64,000 nucleotides of DNA from Flaccisagitta enflata (taxonomy: Eukaryota; Chaetognatha; Sagittoidea; Aphragmophora): the NCBI GenBank assembly GCA_965153355.1, contig OZ231128.1, forward strand, positions 14,384,001-14,448,000. The letters run 5' to 3'. The notes beneath the pieces are model-generated. The model was not told the origin of the DNA. It did not search any database and saw only the letters and a program-made list of their open reading frames with translations. Of this stretch, positions 45,757-56,212 are shown piece by piece. Position numbers and translations under genes: made by a program. The stretch's first letter is position 1. Each line of letters starts with the position of its first letter.

Positions 45757-46208
45757 GATCATGACAAATCATTGCAAAAGACAGCCTAATTCTTGTCGAC
45801 GAAAATAGATGGTGATTAGGCGACATTAGCGGACACAAAAGATCTCAATCTATGTGACTTGTGACAACATTGCCTTATTAAAAGATACATAAAAACAAAG
45901 GACGAGAGTCTTGGGAACTCTCACTGGTGCTTAATCCGGACCCCTCACAACTATCCTTTATCAATAAAAAGCATTAAAAAACCAAAACCATGGCAAACAC
46001 AGTCTTTCATATGCAGATAACCTACTTATCGTAGAACTAAATGCAGGATCTCGGAGTAATCCTATTGCACAGCCACTTTGGGATGTTCCTCTAAGGGCCT
46101 TGACTCTGATTTGGTTTAAAAAATTCACGCCTCTGGTGGGAAATATATGACCATGACAATCCGGATCAAGGTAACTACCGAAAGAAATGAAAAAAAAAGA
46201 AAAAAAGA
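45757..46208. other. Uncharacterised sequence
   Basis: The first roughly 35 bases (GATCATGACAAATCATTGCA) match the flank of the empty site at 47560. The remainder is unassigned. Confidence 0.35.
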
Positions 46209-46418
46209 AGAAATCAGTGCATGATCATGAGTGGTCATTACAATGGCTGAGTTGGGGAAACACAGCCAAATATTGCCAGAGAGAATCAGCGAACAATGGC
46301 AAACTATCAAAAACAGAATGTCACATGTCATTGATATCTAAAACTCATTGTTGTGTCTATTTGTTTGTTTGTTTTTTTCTGTCTGTTTTTACTTTTTTGT
46401 CAAAACTTTTTTATCATA

Positions 46419-46595
46419 CAGTTAAACCCCGCTCCGACGGACCCGCTTTTATTGGAATTCCGCCTATAACAAATACTAACTCTTGGTCCCTTCAACCAGC
46501 TTTCTTTTATTTCTTTTGTTGGATGCAACAGAATTCCGCCTATAACAGATAAAATTTGTTGGTCCCCTGAAATCCGATTGAGTGGGATTTAACTG
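46419..46595. mobile_element. pogo/Tigger-like MITE, copy 1
   Basis: Starts CAGTTAAACCCCGCTCCGAC and ends with the complement of CAGTTAAATCCCACTCAATC. It contains two GAATTCCGCCTATAACA units. TA precedes the left end; the right flank is CA. The CAGT...ACCCCGCT ends resemble pogo/Tigger elements. Confidence 0.65.
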
Positions 46596-46693
46596 CACGT
46601 ATTGGCGTTTTTTGGCCATAGTTTCTTTTGTAGTCACGCTTAGTTTGCGTACCTGGCAGATAAGTGAGGAACACTGGTTGAGCAAAGACTCTT

Positions 46694-46812
46694 AATCACG
46701 GACATGCGACTCTAGAAACGACTTTTTGGTCAGTCCATCCATCCGTCCGTCTGTCCGTCGGTCAGTCACACACTCCTGCTCGCCCGTCCGCGACTAAGGT
46801 AATCGTTTTGTC
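46694..46812 (-). mobile_element. Family A element in duplicated block, copy 1
   Basis: AATCACGGACATGCGACT, TCCGTCCGTCTGTCCGTCGG, CTCCTGCTCGCCCGTCCGCG and ATCGTTTTGTC form a short, complete-looking member. Confidence 0.7.
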
Positions 46813-47558
46813 AACCAGAATGGGGTTATCTTTCTTTGAGAGACTGATTCTAAGTCGCTGTATAACCAAACTTTGTCAGAGTCGGAATGAAATGTACTTG
46901 AACTATGCGCATTTGCCAATACCAGGATGTGTGAGCTGTTCCAGAGAACACATTTTTGCCATAAAAAGAGGCATGAACTTTCTTATGAATGATATCAAGA
47001 ATATTTCTCTGATGAGAATTGATAGGTGATGAAAAGATCCAAGTCAATAGATACACCGTCTTTAAATCGAATTGAGTTATGTAAAACCTTTATAAATCAT
47101 AAACTACTTGGCAAAAAGTCTTCAAATTTTCAGAGAATGTTGGCAACATACTACGGTTTTGTTATACAAAACCTCAAAGTGGAGTATTAGATAGTTGAGG
47201 ATTGGCAAAACATCAAATAAAATTCATTTTTAAAGCAGCTTCAATTCTTCCATATTTTCTTCCGCATAGAAGTTTTCTTTATTTGCACGCTATTTCTAAA
47301 GAAAAAAAGCTATAGTCCCGGGGAAGTTCGCAAATGGCAGACAATATATTATAGATCTCAATTCTGTCAAAAAAATTTAGAAAATTTGAATATTTCAAGA
47401 GGTTACAATCGATTTGAGAAAAAATTCTGCTGTCATGCAGACTTCAAATTCTGGAAAACTGATCAAAATCTTCATAAATGTAAAAAAATGGTAAAAAATT
47501 TTGCCAAAACTAAAAGACATCTTTTTTTTTTCATTTGAAACCAGTCTCAGGGCTGTCT

Positions 47559-47840
47559 TTTGCAATGATTTGTCATGATCCTAGATATTGAGCAACAAGA
47601 CATGCCCAATAATAAACCGGTAAGATCAAACTGAACAGCCATGAATGAAAATTGCCAACCGTGATCCTGAATAACAACCAAAGAAAAGGCATTGAGCACG
47701 TTATCTAGAAATGCTTAAATGATTATCCCTATGCGGAAACCTCTATACTCAAGGATTAAACTTGCATTAAAGATGCATTAAACTTGCATGAAATATGCCC
47801 ACCCCACTTGGGAATGGGGCAGGCAGGCAGGTAGGCAGGC
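47559..47840 (-). repeat. Inverted copy of the empty insertion site
   Basis: This is the reverse complement of 43190-43465 joined directly to 45757-45795, with a single ATATCTAG (47581-47588 in reverse). It shows the locus as it was before the 2,283-bp element arrived. Confidence 0.88.
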
Positions 47841-48071
47841 CATGAATGAAAATTGCCCTGAAGAAATCAGTGCATGATCATGAGTGGTCATGACAATGGC
47901 TGAATTAGGGAAACACAGCCAAATATTGCCAGAGAGAATCAGCGAACAATGGCAAACTATCAAAAACAGAATGTCACATGTCATTGATATCCAAAACTCA
48001 TTGTTGTGTCTATTTGTTTGTTTGTTTTTTTCTGTCTGTTTTTACTTTTTTGTCAAAACTTTTTTATCATA

Positions 48072-48248
48072 CAGTTAAACCCCGCTCCGACGGACCCGCT
48101 TTTATTGGAATTCCGCCTATAACAAATACTAACTCTTGGTCCCTTCAACCAGCTTTCTTTTATTTCTTTTGTTGGATGCAACAGAATTCCGCCTATAACA
48201 GATAAAATTTGTTGGTCCCCTGAAATCCGTTTGAGTGGGATTTAACTG
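48072..48248. mobile_element. pogo/Tigger-like MITE, copy 2
   Basis: Differs from copy 1 by a few bases (for example ATCCGTTTGAG instead of ATCCGATTGAG), so it was duplicated with the block. Confidence 0.65.
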
Positions 48249-48346
48249 CACGTATTGGCGTTTTTTGGCCATAGTTTCTTTTGTAGTCACGCTTAGTTTG
48301 CGTACCTGGCAGATAAGTGAGGAACACTGGTTGAGCAAAGACTCTT

Positions 48347-48465
48347 AATCACGGACACGCGACTCTGGAAACGACTTTTTGGTCAGTCCATCCATCCGTC
48401 CGTCTGTCCGTCGGTCAGTCACACACTCCTGCTCGCCCGTCCGCGACTAAGGTAATCGTTTTGTC
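48347..48465 (-). mobile_element. Family A element in duplicated block, copy 2
   Basis: Matches 46694-46812, with ACACGCGACT in place of ACATGCGACT. Confidence 0.7.
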
Positions 48466-48702
48466 AACCAGAATGGGGTTATCTTTCTTTGAGAGACTGA
48501 TTCTAAGTCGCTGTATAACCAAACTTTGTCAGAGTCGGAATGAAATGTACTTGAACTATGCGCATTTGCCAATACCAGGATGTGTGAGCTGTTCCAGAGA
48601 ACACATTTTTGCCATAAAAAGAGGCATGAACTTTCTTATGAAAGATATCAAGAATATTTCTCTGATGAGAATTGATAGGTGATGAAAAGATCCAAGTCAA
48701 TA

Positions 48703-49424
48703 GATACCTATGTACACCGTCTTTAAATCGAATTGAGTTATGTAAAACCTTTATAAATCATAAACTACTGGGCAAAAAGTCTTCAAATTTTCAGAGAATG
48801 TTGGCAACATACTACGGTTTTGTTATACAAAACCTCAAAGTGGAGTATTAGATAGTTGAGGATTGGCAAAACATCAAATAAAATTCATTTTTGAAGCAGC
48901 TTCAATTCTTCCATATTTTCTTCCGCATAGAAGCTTTCTTTATTTGCACGCTATTTCTAAAGAAAAAAAGCTATAGTCCCGGGGAAGTTCGCAAATGGCA
49001 GACAATATATTATAGATCTCAATTCTGTCAAAAAAATTTAGAAAATTTGAATATTTCAAGAGGTTACAATCGATTTGAGAAAAAAAATGGTAAAAAATTT
49101 TGCCAAAACTAAAAGACATTTTTTTTTTCATATGAAACCAGTCTCAGGGTTCCAGCTCAATGTATTTTGAAATGGTGGGTTCTTAATAATAACTTCTTTC
49201 AAAAAACCATATGAAATAAGTGATTTTGCCCCTAAAAATCCACTTTTTTCAATGATTTGCCGATCCTCACCTTTCCATGACCAAAAATTGAAGTTTTGCT
49301 TAACAAAACCGTAGCATGTAACCAACATTCTCTGAAAATTTGAAGACTTTTTGCCTAGTAGTTTAGGATTTATAAAGGTTTAACATAACTCAATTCGATT
49401 TAAAGGCGGTGTACATAGGTACAT
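48703..49424. mobile_element. Fold-back element at copy 2 edge
   Basis: The left arm (ACCTATGTACACCGTCTTTA, about 48705-48830) pairs with 49300-49424 (GGCGGTGTACATAGGT). In copy 1 only the left half remains (from about 47050), without the CCTATGT end. Confidence 0.75.
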
Positions 49425-49445
49425 ATTTTTCCATATTTTTCCATT

Positions 49446-49500
49446 TTTTTCAGTGTGGGTGTAGTGAGGGATATTGTTCCACCTGTCATACAGAGGTGCA
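49446..49500. mobile_element. Family E fragment
   Basis: GGGTGTAGTGAGGGATATTG and TTCCACCTGTCATA match the copies at 11960 and 40360. Confidence 0.55.
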
Positions 49501-49549
49501 CGTGGTACCTTTCACTGACGCATCAACTCCAAACAACCTCTGTGTTTGT

Positions 49550-49780
49550 TTTTTTTTTACCAAGATATTATTACGAATAAAAGAAAATTGCCTTTGAGAG
49601 TGCACAAATTGAAACTTAACCATGAATTCTTTTATATTCTCAATATAAATATCCATCTAAGTTCGTTTTTTTACCGTGATACCATAACAAATAATAGAAA
49701 ATTGCTTTTGAGAGTGCACAAATTGAAACTTAACCATAAATACTTTTATATCCTCCATATAAACATCCATCCAAGTTTGC
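49550..49780. repeat. Two tandem ~113-bp units
   Basis: The shared core GAGAGTGCACAAATTGAAAC followed by TTAACCAT occurs at about 49597 and 49711. Confidence 0.85.
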
Positions 49781-50186
49781 CAGAGCACGAACCCTTTTAA
49801 AATGGTTTCATCAAAACCTTGTTCTCAATTTGACTGAAAAGAGAGTACCCCAGAAATTTCCTAGACAAAATTCTCTTTAAAAGCCAAACGTTGGCTAGAA
49901 AATTGGCTTATCAATTCAATTGGAAAAAGAGTAAAAAAAAGAATCATCAACAATGAAAATCCCGCTGCTGGCGCTCCTGTTTCTGGCGATTGAACCATGA
50001 TGAGCGTAAATGATTGCCTGATTTTGTGACAAATTGATAGAATAACAGATCCGCACTTGCGTAGATTCATGAGCAACGGACCGGACCACTTCAAATTTCT
50101 TATCAATCTTTTTTTTGATCTTTCACAATCATAACGATTACATCATACTCAATTATTGGGAAATGTATTCATTTGATGTCTTTTTA
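49781..50186. other. Uncharacterised sequence
   Basis: No feature recognised. It lies just upstream of the exon-bearing region. Confidence 0.3.
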
Positions 50187-50303
50187 GGTGCGACAAAGCA
50201 CCTCTATAACTGGCTGTGTCCGTCGGTCAGTCTGTCTGTCGGTCGGGTAACGCCTTCGTTCGACGATCCACACGTCACACCTTAATGGCCTACTTGGCCT
50301 TGT
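50187..50303 (-). mobile_element. Family C element, copy 2
   Basis: The GGTGCGACAAAGCACC hairpin, CCGTCGGTCAGTCTGTC repeats, CGTTCGACGATCCACACGTC and TTGGCCTTG are present. Its T-rich end runs directly into the splice acceptor of the next exon. Confidence 0.75.
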
Positions 50304-50312
50304 TTTTTTCAG

Positions 50313-50477
50313 GATGGATTTGATTGAAGCCAAAGATGAAAACAAGGAACCTCGAAACTTTGTGACTGATGTTATTGGGGGGGTTACGGATGCCGTAAAG
50401 GAGTGGTTTAAGCCCAATGGTACACATGTCTTCAGCGGCACTCCACTATCAATTAATGAAAAGCCCAGAAGACCATG
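50313..50477 (+). CDS. Probable exon A, unknown protein
   Basis: A strong acceptor (TTGTTTTTTTCAG) ends at 50312 and a consensus donor (CCATG then GTAAGC) starts at 50478. One frame is open: MDLIEAKDENKEPRNFVTDV, then IGGVTDAVKEWFKPNGTHVF, then SGTPLSINEKPRRP. The exon begins with one base completing a codon, ends with two, and is 165 bases long, so it is symmetric (phase 2-2). The ATG at 50314 could also be a true start. The pyrimidine tract comes from the adjoining family C element. Its phase does not fit exon B directly. No homologue is recognised. Confidence 0.55.
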
Positions 50478-50526
50478 GTAAGCCACCCGTGGAACGCAAC
50501 CAATGGCATGCAACCCATGGAATATG

Positions 50527-51504
50527 CAGGGTTTTTCACGCCAACACACCGATTATAAAACGACATTTCTCAGCTTCTTATGATAATAATCGAGTACTGA
50601 AAAAAAATATGGATAGCTTATGAGCTCCGATTTTATGTGCAGGCTTTGTCTGTGGTAAATTGCCATGATGTTCACCAGTCAGAGATCTCTACAGAAAACT
50701 CGATTTTTCGGTTACCACTTCAGAAAAAAAAAAATTTTTCTGTCCTGAAAATGAAGCATCATCTTTGAAGGTGCGCTGCTTCTTAACTCATAGAGCCATG
50801 GACCAGAAATTGGTCCCACTACAAAAAGTTGTCTTTACTCTTCAAAATGCGACCAATCCAGGGCATGTAGCTCTATTTGTTTAGAAGCAGTGCTTCTCCA
50901 AAGTTAATGGTGCTTGTCAGTGAAAGTGGGCCCCGTGAGGTTATGGACGAGTGCCATTCAACAATTCACTAACTCAATCTGGCGAAGGCAAAGATGCCAT
51001 CAAAATTACATTAGGGTACCAACTGTAGGTTTTACCAACAAATAGGCTGACCATCAAGCTCACTCACAGAACCAAGAAAAATCAACAGGAGCAAGTACGC
51101 AGTGCAAAACAACATCTTCGAGCTGTTCCATTTCAAAGGAGGATTGTCACGTAATTACACATTTTTTTTTCAACTCTATCTTTCTACAAACAGTATTGGA
51201 TACATACTAATTTAGAATCTTTGACTAAAGACTCATAATCTAATTTTTGCATTATGCGTTTTTACATGGCCTAAGACTGAAGCAATGCTTTGTTTGAAAT
51301 TGTTGCTTTTTGGCTGTTAGCCAAAATTTGAGAATTAATTCACTACTCTATGAAAGGTGAACTACTTAGAATGACGCCATCACTGTTTAAGACAACAAAA
51401 TCGGAGCTCAAAGGCTATTTAGATCACTTTTCAGAAATCAATTATCATCTCTTGAAGCTGAGAAACGTCGTTGTGTAATCGGCGTGTTGGCGTGAAAAAC
51501 CCTG
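50527..51504. mobile_element. Fold-back element in putative intron
   Basis: The ends CAGGGTTTTTCACGCCAACA and its complement extend to arms of about 115 bases (50527-50640 and 51395-51504). TATG lies on both outer sides (50523-50526 and 51505-51508). The CAGGGT..TTCAC start is similar to the element at 57181. No transposase. Confidence 0.78.
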
Positions 51505-51566
51505 TATGTTGGATACGATAGGCTTGAAAAAAAAAAACACACTTTTTTTCCGTATTTGTCACTTTC

Positions 51567-51732
51567 ACGTGCTACGCTACTCTACACCCCGCTCTGTCCG
51601 TCCGTCCGTTGGTCGGTTGGTTGGACTTTTTTGTTTTTGCGGTCTTTGGCCTTACTGCTCTTATCCAAATGCTCTAGTGAGATCAAGTTAGGCCCCTGCT
51701 AACACTCTCACGACTGGGGTAGCCATATTTTT
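51567..51732 (-). mobile_element. Family A element, 5' end eroded
   Basis: CACGTGCTACGCTACTC, CCCGCTCTGTCCGTCCG, TTGCGGTCTTTGGCCTTACT, CGACTGGGGTAGCCAT are present. The final TATCCGGCCTTG is gone. Confidence 0.7.
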
Positions 51733-51845
51733 TCGCTGGCACAATGGCTATAGTTAAGTAGTTATTGATGAATTTTTAGACCAATCCCCAGAATTTTTCT
51801 CTTGGAATGGTTCAGATGAGTTCTCACTTTCTTGACTCACTTTTT

Positions 51846-51910
51846 GGGCAGCGGCCCCAAAGGGCCGATGTCCTGTAGGACACAGGTCCGTATGTCCCCC
51901 CCCCCCAAAG
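51846..51910. mobile_element. Family D end fragment
   Basis: GGGCAGCGGCCCCAAAGGGC and GTCCTGTAGGACACAGG are the family D arm, followed by a C run and a C/T-rich stretch to about 52000. Confidence 0.6.
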
Positions 51911-52071
51911 CTTCTCTATATTTCTTCAAATTTTCTTTTTTTCTCTTTTTTTCCTCCTCCCTCTCCCTTCCCCATCCCCAAACCCTTTGATTTCCCTCCC
52001 CCGCCGGGGGGGGGGGGGAACTCAATTATATACAGGCCTGGCATTTTTGTTTTCCACTGATTTTCTCATAG

Positions 52072-52245
52072 ACGTGGGATGCGAAGTCATTCACACCGAG
52101 AAGTTTGACAACACTGATTATTTCTGGGTTTGCAAACATGACCCTTTTGGCGGTTGCAGAGCTAAAAAATGGCCCAGCTCACCGATCGAATGGAATAGTT
52201 TGTGTGACTACCCAGTTCACACATGGACATACGGCTGTCAGAGAG
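52072..52245 (+). CDS. Probable exon B, cysteine-rich protein
   Basis: The acceptor TTTTCCACTGATTTTCTCATAG ends at 52071 and a donor GTAGCT begins at 52246. The frame reads VGCEVIHTEKFDNTDYFWV, then CKHDPFGGCRAKKWPSSP, then IEWNSLCDYPVHTWTYGCQR. It contains five cysteines and five tryptophans. The exon is 174 bases with phase 1 at both ends. Its donor phase matches the acceptor phase of exon C. If unspliced, the frame would stop at TAA a few codons later. The C/W/Y-rich content suggests an extracellular disulphide-bonded domain. Family not recognised. Confidence 0.58.
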
Positions 52246-52343
52246 GTAGCTACTAATTAGAAATTGCTCCACAATGAAATGAGATTCTCATTTAATCTGA
52301 TACTGAATAGTACTGTTATCCTTTCCATATGCACCTTTAAAAG

Positions 52344-52465
52344 GCAAATGTACAAGAAAATGTGGATCATCAACTGTGTGTGAACTTGGATCAAAGTTCA
52401 GGAAGTTTATGGAAGATTGGCTAACGACCAATTCCAAACAACCCGAGCAGGATTTTACTTGCAAG
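52344..52465 (+). CDS. Probable exon C, cysteine-rich protein
   Basis: The acceptor (pyrimidine-rich stretch ending TTTAAAAG) ends at 52343 and the donor AAG then GTTAGAG starts at 52466. In phase with exon B the sequence reads GKCTRKCGSSTVCELGSKF, then RKFMEDWLTTNSKQPEQDFT and CK. The intron from B would be only 98 bases. An alternative acceptor at 52310 also keeps phase. It ends phase 0, which matches exon D. Confidence 0.52.
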
Positions 52466-52508
52466 GTTAGAGCAAAAATGACCTTGACTGGAGGGATACA
52501 ACTACATA

Positions 52509-52590
52509 CGGTGGAAATCCGATATAACGGTCTTGAAGGGACTGGGGAATTTTGGTTGTTAAATCCGAATGTTGTTAAATCGAATAACCA
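52509..52590. mobile_element. pogo/Tigger-like remnant
   Basis: GGTGGAAATCCGATATAACG and GTTGTTAAATCCGAATGTTG are typical of Tigger-type termini. It lies in the intron after exon C. Confidence 0.4.
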
Positions 52591-52606
52591 ATTATTACCA
52601 CGTTTT

Positions 52607-52728
52607 AGTTGTGTACTACACAACTCTATAACCCATTTTGTCCATCCGCCTAAATGCCTGTGTGAATTTCTCCATCACTGCCCCTGCCCACCTGTATGTG
52701 ACTGGGGTAGCGGTGTATCTGGCCTTGT
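52607..52728 (-). mobile_element. Family A element, diverged
   Basis: AGTTGTGTACTACACAACT keeps the hairpin shape with changed bases on both arms. CACTGCCCCTGCCCACCTGT and GTGTATCTGGCCTTGTC follow. The array is lost. Confidence 0.75.
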
Positions 52729-53545
52729 CAAGACAAAAAAAGATTAAAACAAAGTTAGATATGCAAGTAATTGCAGTGGTTGAGCATTTGTGCATCTGGC
52801 AAACCTTGAGTGACAAATTGATAGATATAGCCTCTGATAGGCGTGCTTTGACATATTGAAAATTCATCATTGTATACAATGCTGAAACTGTTTAACAAGC
52901 CAAAAAATACCACAATAATTGATTGATCCTAATTCAAATCTTTCCAAACTAATGATCCACTTTAAATTTTCTTCACTTGTTTCATGCTTTTGTATGCTAT
53001 TTTGATTAACTTTTTAGTCATACATTTATGATTTTAAAATTGGTTAAAAATAGATGATTCCTAAGACACCCCCACAAGTCTAGGAAGTAGAATGGAATTA
53101 GGTGATTTGCGCCATAGAACTAGGTCTGTTTGAAAGATGTTTTCTTAGTAGAAAATCTTAGCCGCTTAAACACTTAGGTTCTATCACCTTCTGACTATGT
53201 AGTTCAAGTCTCCGTCTTGCATTGTCATGGCTGACGGCCCTGAATTTTGCATTTTACGTATGAGGGTATTTTTACTCCATTTTCCTAGATCTCATACAAT
53301 GGCACTTTTGAGTTCATTTAGTACTCTGAGGTTTATACCTTGTCCTCTATATGATTGCCCTGCCCTGAATCTAAACCAAGGGGATAAATTGGGTCTATCT
53401 ACATTAATATTTGGTAAGAGAAAAATGATTTTGGGCCTAAAATGATTCTATTTCCTGATATCGTATAAATGATGGGACTGTGAAGATGAAATAAAACTTA
53501 TACAAAGATGCCACTAAATTTGGAAAAAAAAATTTCTATGGGACA
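52729..53545. other. Putative intron sequence
   Basis: No feature recognised. It lies between exon C and exon D candidates. Confidence 0.35.
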
Positions 53546-53705
53546 AAAAATAGCGCTTGTAAATCAATTGTGGCTGTTAAATCAGGTATTGTTGAATCAG
53601 GAAAAACTAAAATTACCAAAGCTTATGGAAATTTGGGACCAAGGTCTTCTGGCTGCTAAATCCGAAATGCTGTTAAATCAGGTGCCGATAAGGCAGTAGT
53701 CCACT
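53546..53705. mobile_element. pogo/Tigger-like remnant 2
   Basis: GTGGCTGTTAAATCAGGTATTG, with repeated GCTGTTAAATCAGG and GCTGCTAAATCCGAAATG, resembles the 52509 remnant. Confidence 0.35.
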
Positions 53706-53711
53706 GTTTTT

Positions 53712-53785
53712 AGTCGCGTGCTACGCAAATCTAGAAGTTATTTTGTTCGTCCATTCGTCCACCCGTCGGTCTTTGCCCTTCTTTT
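53712..53785 (-). mobile_element. Family A 3' fragment
   Basis: AGTCGCGTGCTACGCAAATC and a TCGTCCATTCGTCC array; the rest is missing. Confidence 0.65.
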
Positions 53786-53894
53786 GATTCCGAAAATCGA
53801 AGGAATCAATATAAGTGAGTGTCAAAAGATTTTCAAAAAGTACATTGCATTTTTTCTTATTTTCACATTAGTGATTATAGTCATTTGAGAGTTC

Positions 53895-54020
53895 AGGCAC
53901 TGGGGCATTTGGGCAGGAGCAGTGAGCTCCAAACGCTAAAAAAACCAAAAAGAACCAACCAACCAACCGACGGACAGACGGACGGGCAAAGTGGGCTGTA
54001 AAGTCTTGTAGCACGCGACT
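53895..54020 (+). mobile_element. Family A element, 5' truncated
   Basis: Starts at GGGGCATTTGGGCAGGAGCA, then CCAACCAACCGACGGACAGA and TAAAGTCTTGTAGCACGCGACT. Confidence 0.75.
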
Positions 54021-54078
54021 GAAAAGATGGCAAAATTTTTCAGCCGTCTTTAGCTTTCCTCCCTTCATGAACAAACAG

Positions 54079-54153
54079 ACCAACGAGGATTGCGGAAAAA
54101 AAGCCGTGTGGCTCTACGAATGCAAATCAGATTCGGCTTGCATCAGTCCATAA
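54079..54153 (+). CDS. Probable terminal exon D, cysteine-rich
   Basis: A pyrimidine-rich acceptor (CTTTCCTCCCTTCATGAACAAACAG) ends at 54078. The phase-0 frame, as required after exon C, reads TNEDCGKKAVWLYECKSDSA then CISP and stops at TAA (54151-54153). It adds three cysteines to the chain from exons B and C. The intron from C would be about 1.6 kb and contains the family A and pogo-like pieces listed above. The agreement of three exon phases is the main argument for a real gene. Confidence 0.5.
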   Translation, partial: TNEDCGKKAVWLYECKSDSACISP

Positions 54154-54240
54154 CATATGGATTTGTGGATTGAGCCTCAAATAAAAAGTAGAGAAACTTT
54201 TACTGTATCCTGAATTTGTCACTAATTGTAACTTACTATA

Positions 54241-54654
54241 CAGTCTATGGACAAAACGAGGAGAGTAGATTTTGCTGATCACGGTTATGATGCTTAGGCG
54301 TAGTTGATTTTAAAATGTAGGTTTGTAATCAATTCATAGTAATTTACTAAAGACTGAAAGAATTAACGGAAGAATGATTACTACCTGTAGTAATTGTTCA
54401 AAATATAGGTTTGTAATTACCTCAAAGAAAATTACTTAGGACTGAAAGAAACTATTACAAGAACGATTACTACAGGTAGTAATTGTTCTTCCGTTAATTT
54501 CTTTCAGTTCTCAGTCATTTTCTATGAAGTAATTACAAGCCTACATTTTGAACGATTTCTACAGGAAGTTCTTCTTCTTCCATTAATTCTTTCAGTCCTT
54601 AGCATCATACCGGTGATCAGCAAAATCTACTCTCCTCGTTTTGTCCATAGATTG
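54241..54654. mobile_element. TIR MITE, copy 2
   Basis: CAGTCTATGGACAAAACGAG to the complement ending CCATAGATTG, flanked by TA on both sides (54239-54240 and 54655-54656). The interior repeats GATTACTACAGGTAGTAAT palindromes, as in copy 1 at 15249. Confidence 0.85.
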
Positions 54655-56212
54655 TATATTCTACATTGATTCTATGAATTTGCATCTCTAGCGGTTGTAC
54701 AAATTCAACAGGATTTTACATGGGCACTGCTTTCAGAAAAAAAGATCCATTATTATGATAAAAACAAAAAAATTTAGCATTGAGCTAATACCTTTTACAA
54801 TAAGATTGAATTATTGTTTCGCAACTGCAAAGAGATCGAATTTATTGGTCTAACCATGCTACTTGTTGCTTCTACCTTTCCATTTACAGAAGCCCAATTT
54901 TCAAGTAATCATTTGATTTTGAAATAGAATTTGACTAGTAAGTTATCTAGTTTGAATTCTTGAAACCGTTACAATTATCACGGAAAAATGGAGTTAAATT
55001 ATCAGAAAACAACTGTAAGCACGTGCTATGTATGGATTACACGCCACCAGGGGCCAGCAGAGAAATTTCGGGCCCCTATACAATCCAAAAATCCGCCCCC
55101 CCAGTTTTGGTGCAACTGACGGCCAAAATGATAGCGCATGTAATTTTCTTAACAGATTACTTTTAAGTCTCTATATATTCTATTTGGAGAAGAAAATCCA
55201 AGTGTTGAAATTAGTACTTTGATGTGTTACAAAAATAGAAAAAAAGTTTTAGCATTTTGAAAAGAGTTTTCAGCATTTGCATCATTAGCTAAGAGCCTGG
55301 TTTTGCAAACCACTCCCTCAGGGGACTTGGTTTACATTTGGACCAAAACTTTCCTTTACTTTTTTTATTTTTTTATTTTTATTTCTTTTCTTTTCTCCAT
55401 TTGCTCTTTTCTTTCCTTTTCATTTCTAAGACAATTGAAGAGCCCTCCGGCCCCCCCTTAGGCCCGGGCCCCTATAATTTGTACAGGGTGTATAGGCCTC
55501 TTCAGGCCCCTGCACGCCACATATTTCTTAATTTTCATTTTCTTTTTGTTGAAAAAGCAACGGTGGCTTTTGTTTAGAATCAGCATGCAAAGTAAGGTAG
55601 GACATCTATCAAATGTTAGAAGAATAAAAACGTTGACAAATGACACTATCATACAGGGGCCAAGGGGGTGCCATTAGAATTGGCTCAATTTTGCCATTCA
55701 ATCGAAAATTCATTCCCATGCACTTTTCATGTTCCAACTTGCATAATCACAGCTTGTCCTAATTTGAAAATTGATATGGACTGATCTAGGCCTTCCGTAA
55801 TCAATGATGTAGTTGTATAGAATTGAATGCTGTAATTATGAAAAAAATTCTCTCATAGTCGTTCTATACAAGTTTTTTAAGAATAGAATTGATTGCGGAG
55901 TGGCTAGATCAAGTTCAAATTGATTTACGAGTACAAGGGGCTTTATTCATACAAATGGAACATGAAATATGATAGGAAATGTTTTCCTCTTGAATGCCCA
56001 CATTGTGCCCATCCTAGGGTGTATGTGGACAAATCTAAAAAGTCATGTAAAATGTCAAAGAGATGAGATGCTATCACTGATAGCCCATGAGGCATGATAT
56101 GTCTGGAAATAAAAAAATCTAAGCAGTGTAAAACTAATAGCGCTTAGTTATGCCAAACTACTTCTTCAGGATTAAAGATAATGTACACCGTTACAACTGC
56201 AGATCTCGATAA
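54655..56212. other. Mostly unassigned AT-rich sequence
   Basis: GGGGCCAGCAGAGAAATTTC with GGGCCCCTATACAAT (about 55050-55085) and GGCCCGGGCCCCTATAATTT (about 55460-55480) are related short GC patches, perhaps arms of a worn element. No exon is supported. Confidence 0.35.

Larger units (their letters stand above)
46209..47553. repeat. 1.3-kb duplicated block, copy 1
   Basis: Nearly identical to 47859-49151 in direct orientation, offset about 1,650 bases. It contains a pogo-like MITE, a family A element and half of a fold-back element. Copy 1 carries about 60 extra bases at about 47428-47490 that are absent from copy 2. Confidence 0.9.
47859..49151. repeat. 1.3-kb duplicated block, copy 2
   Basis: Second copy of 46209-47553. 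It includes a pogo-like MITE at 48072-48248 and diverges after CCAGTCTCAGGG. Confidence 0.9.

Noticed and set aside
53227-53445. 72-codon open frame in the intron after exon C
   Set aside because: It has no motif, no splice support, and typical local base composition.
55338-55577. Phe-rich frame followed by Pro-rich segment
   Set aside because: It is due to a T-rich stretch followed by a GC patch of a worn repeat.
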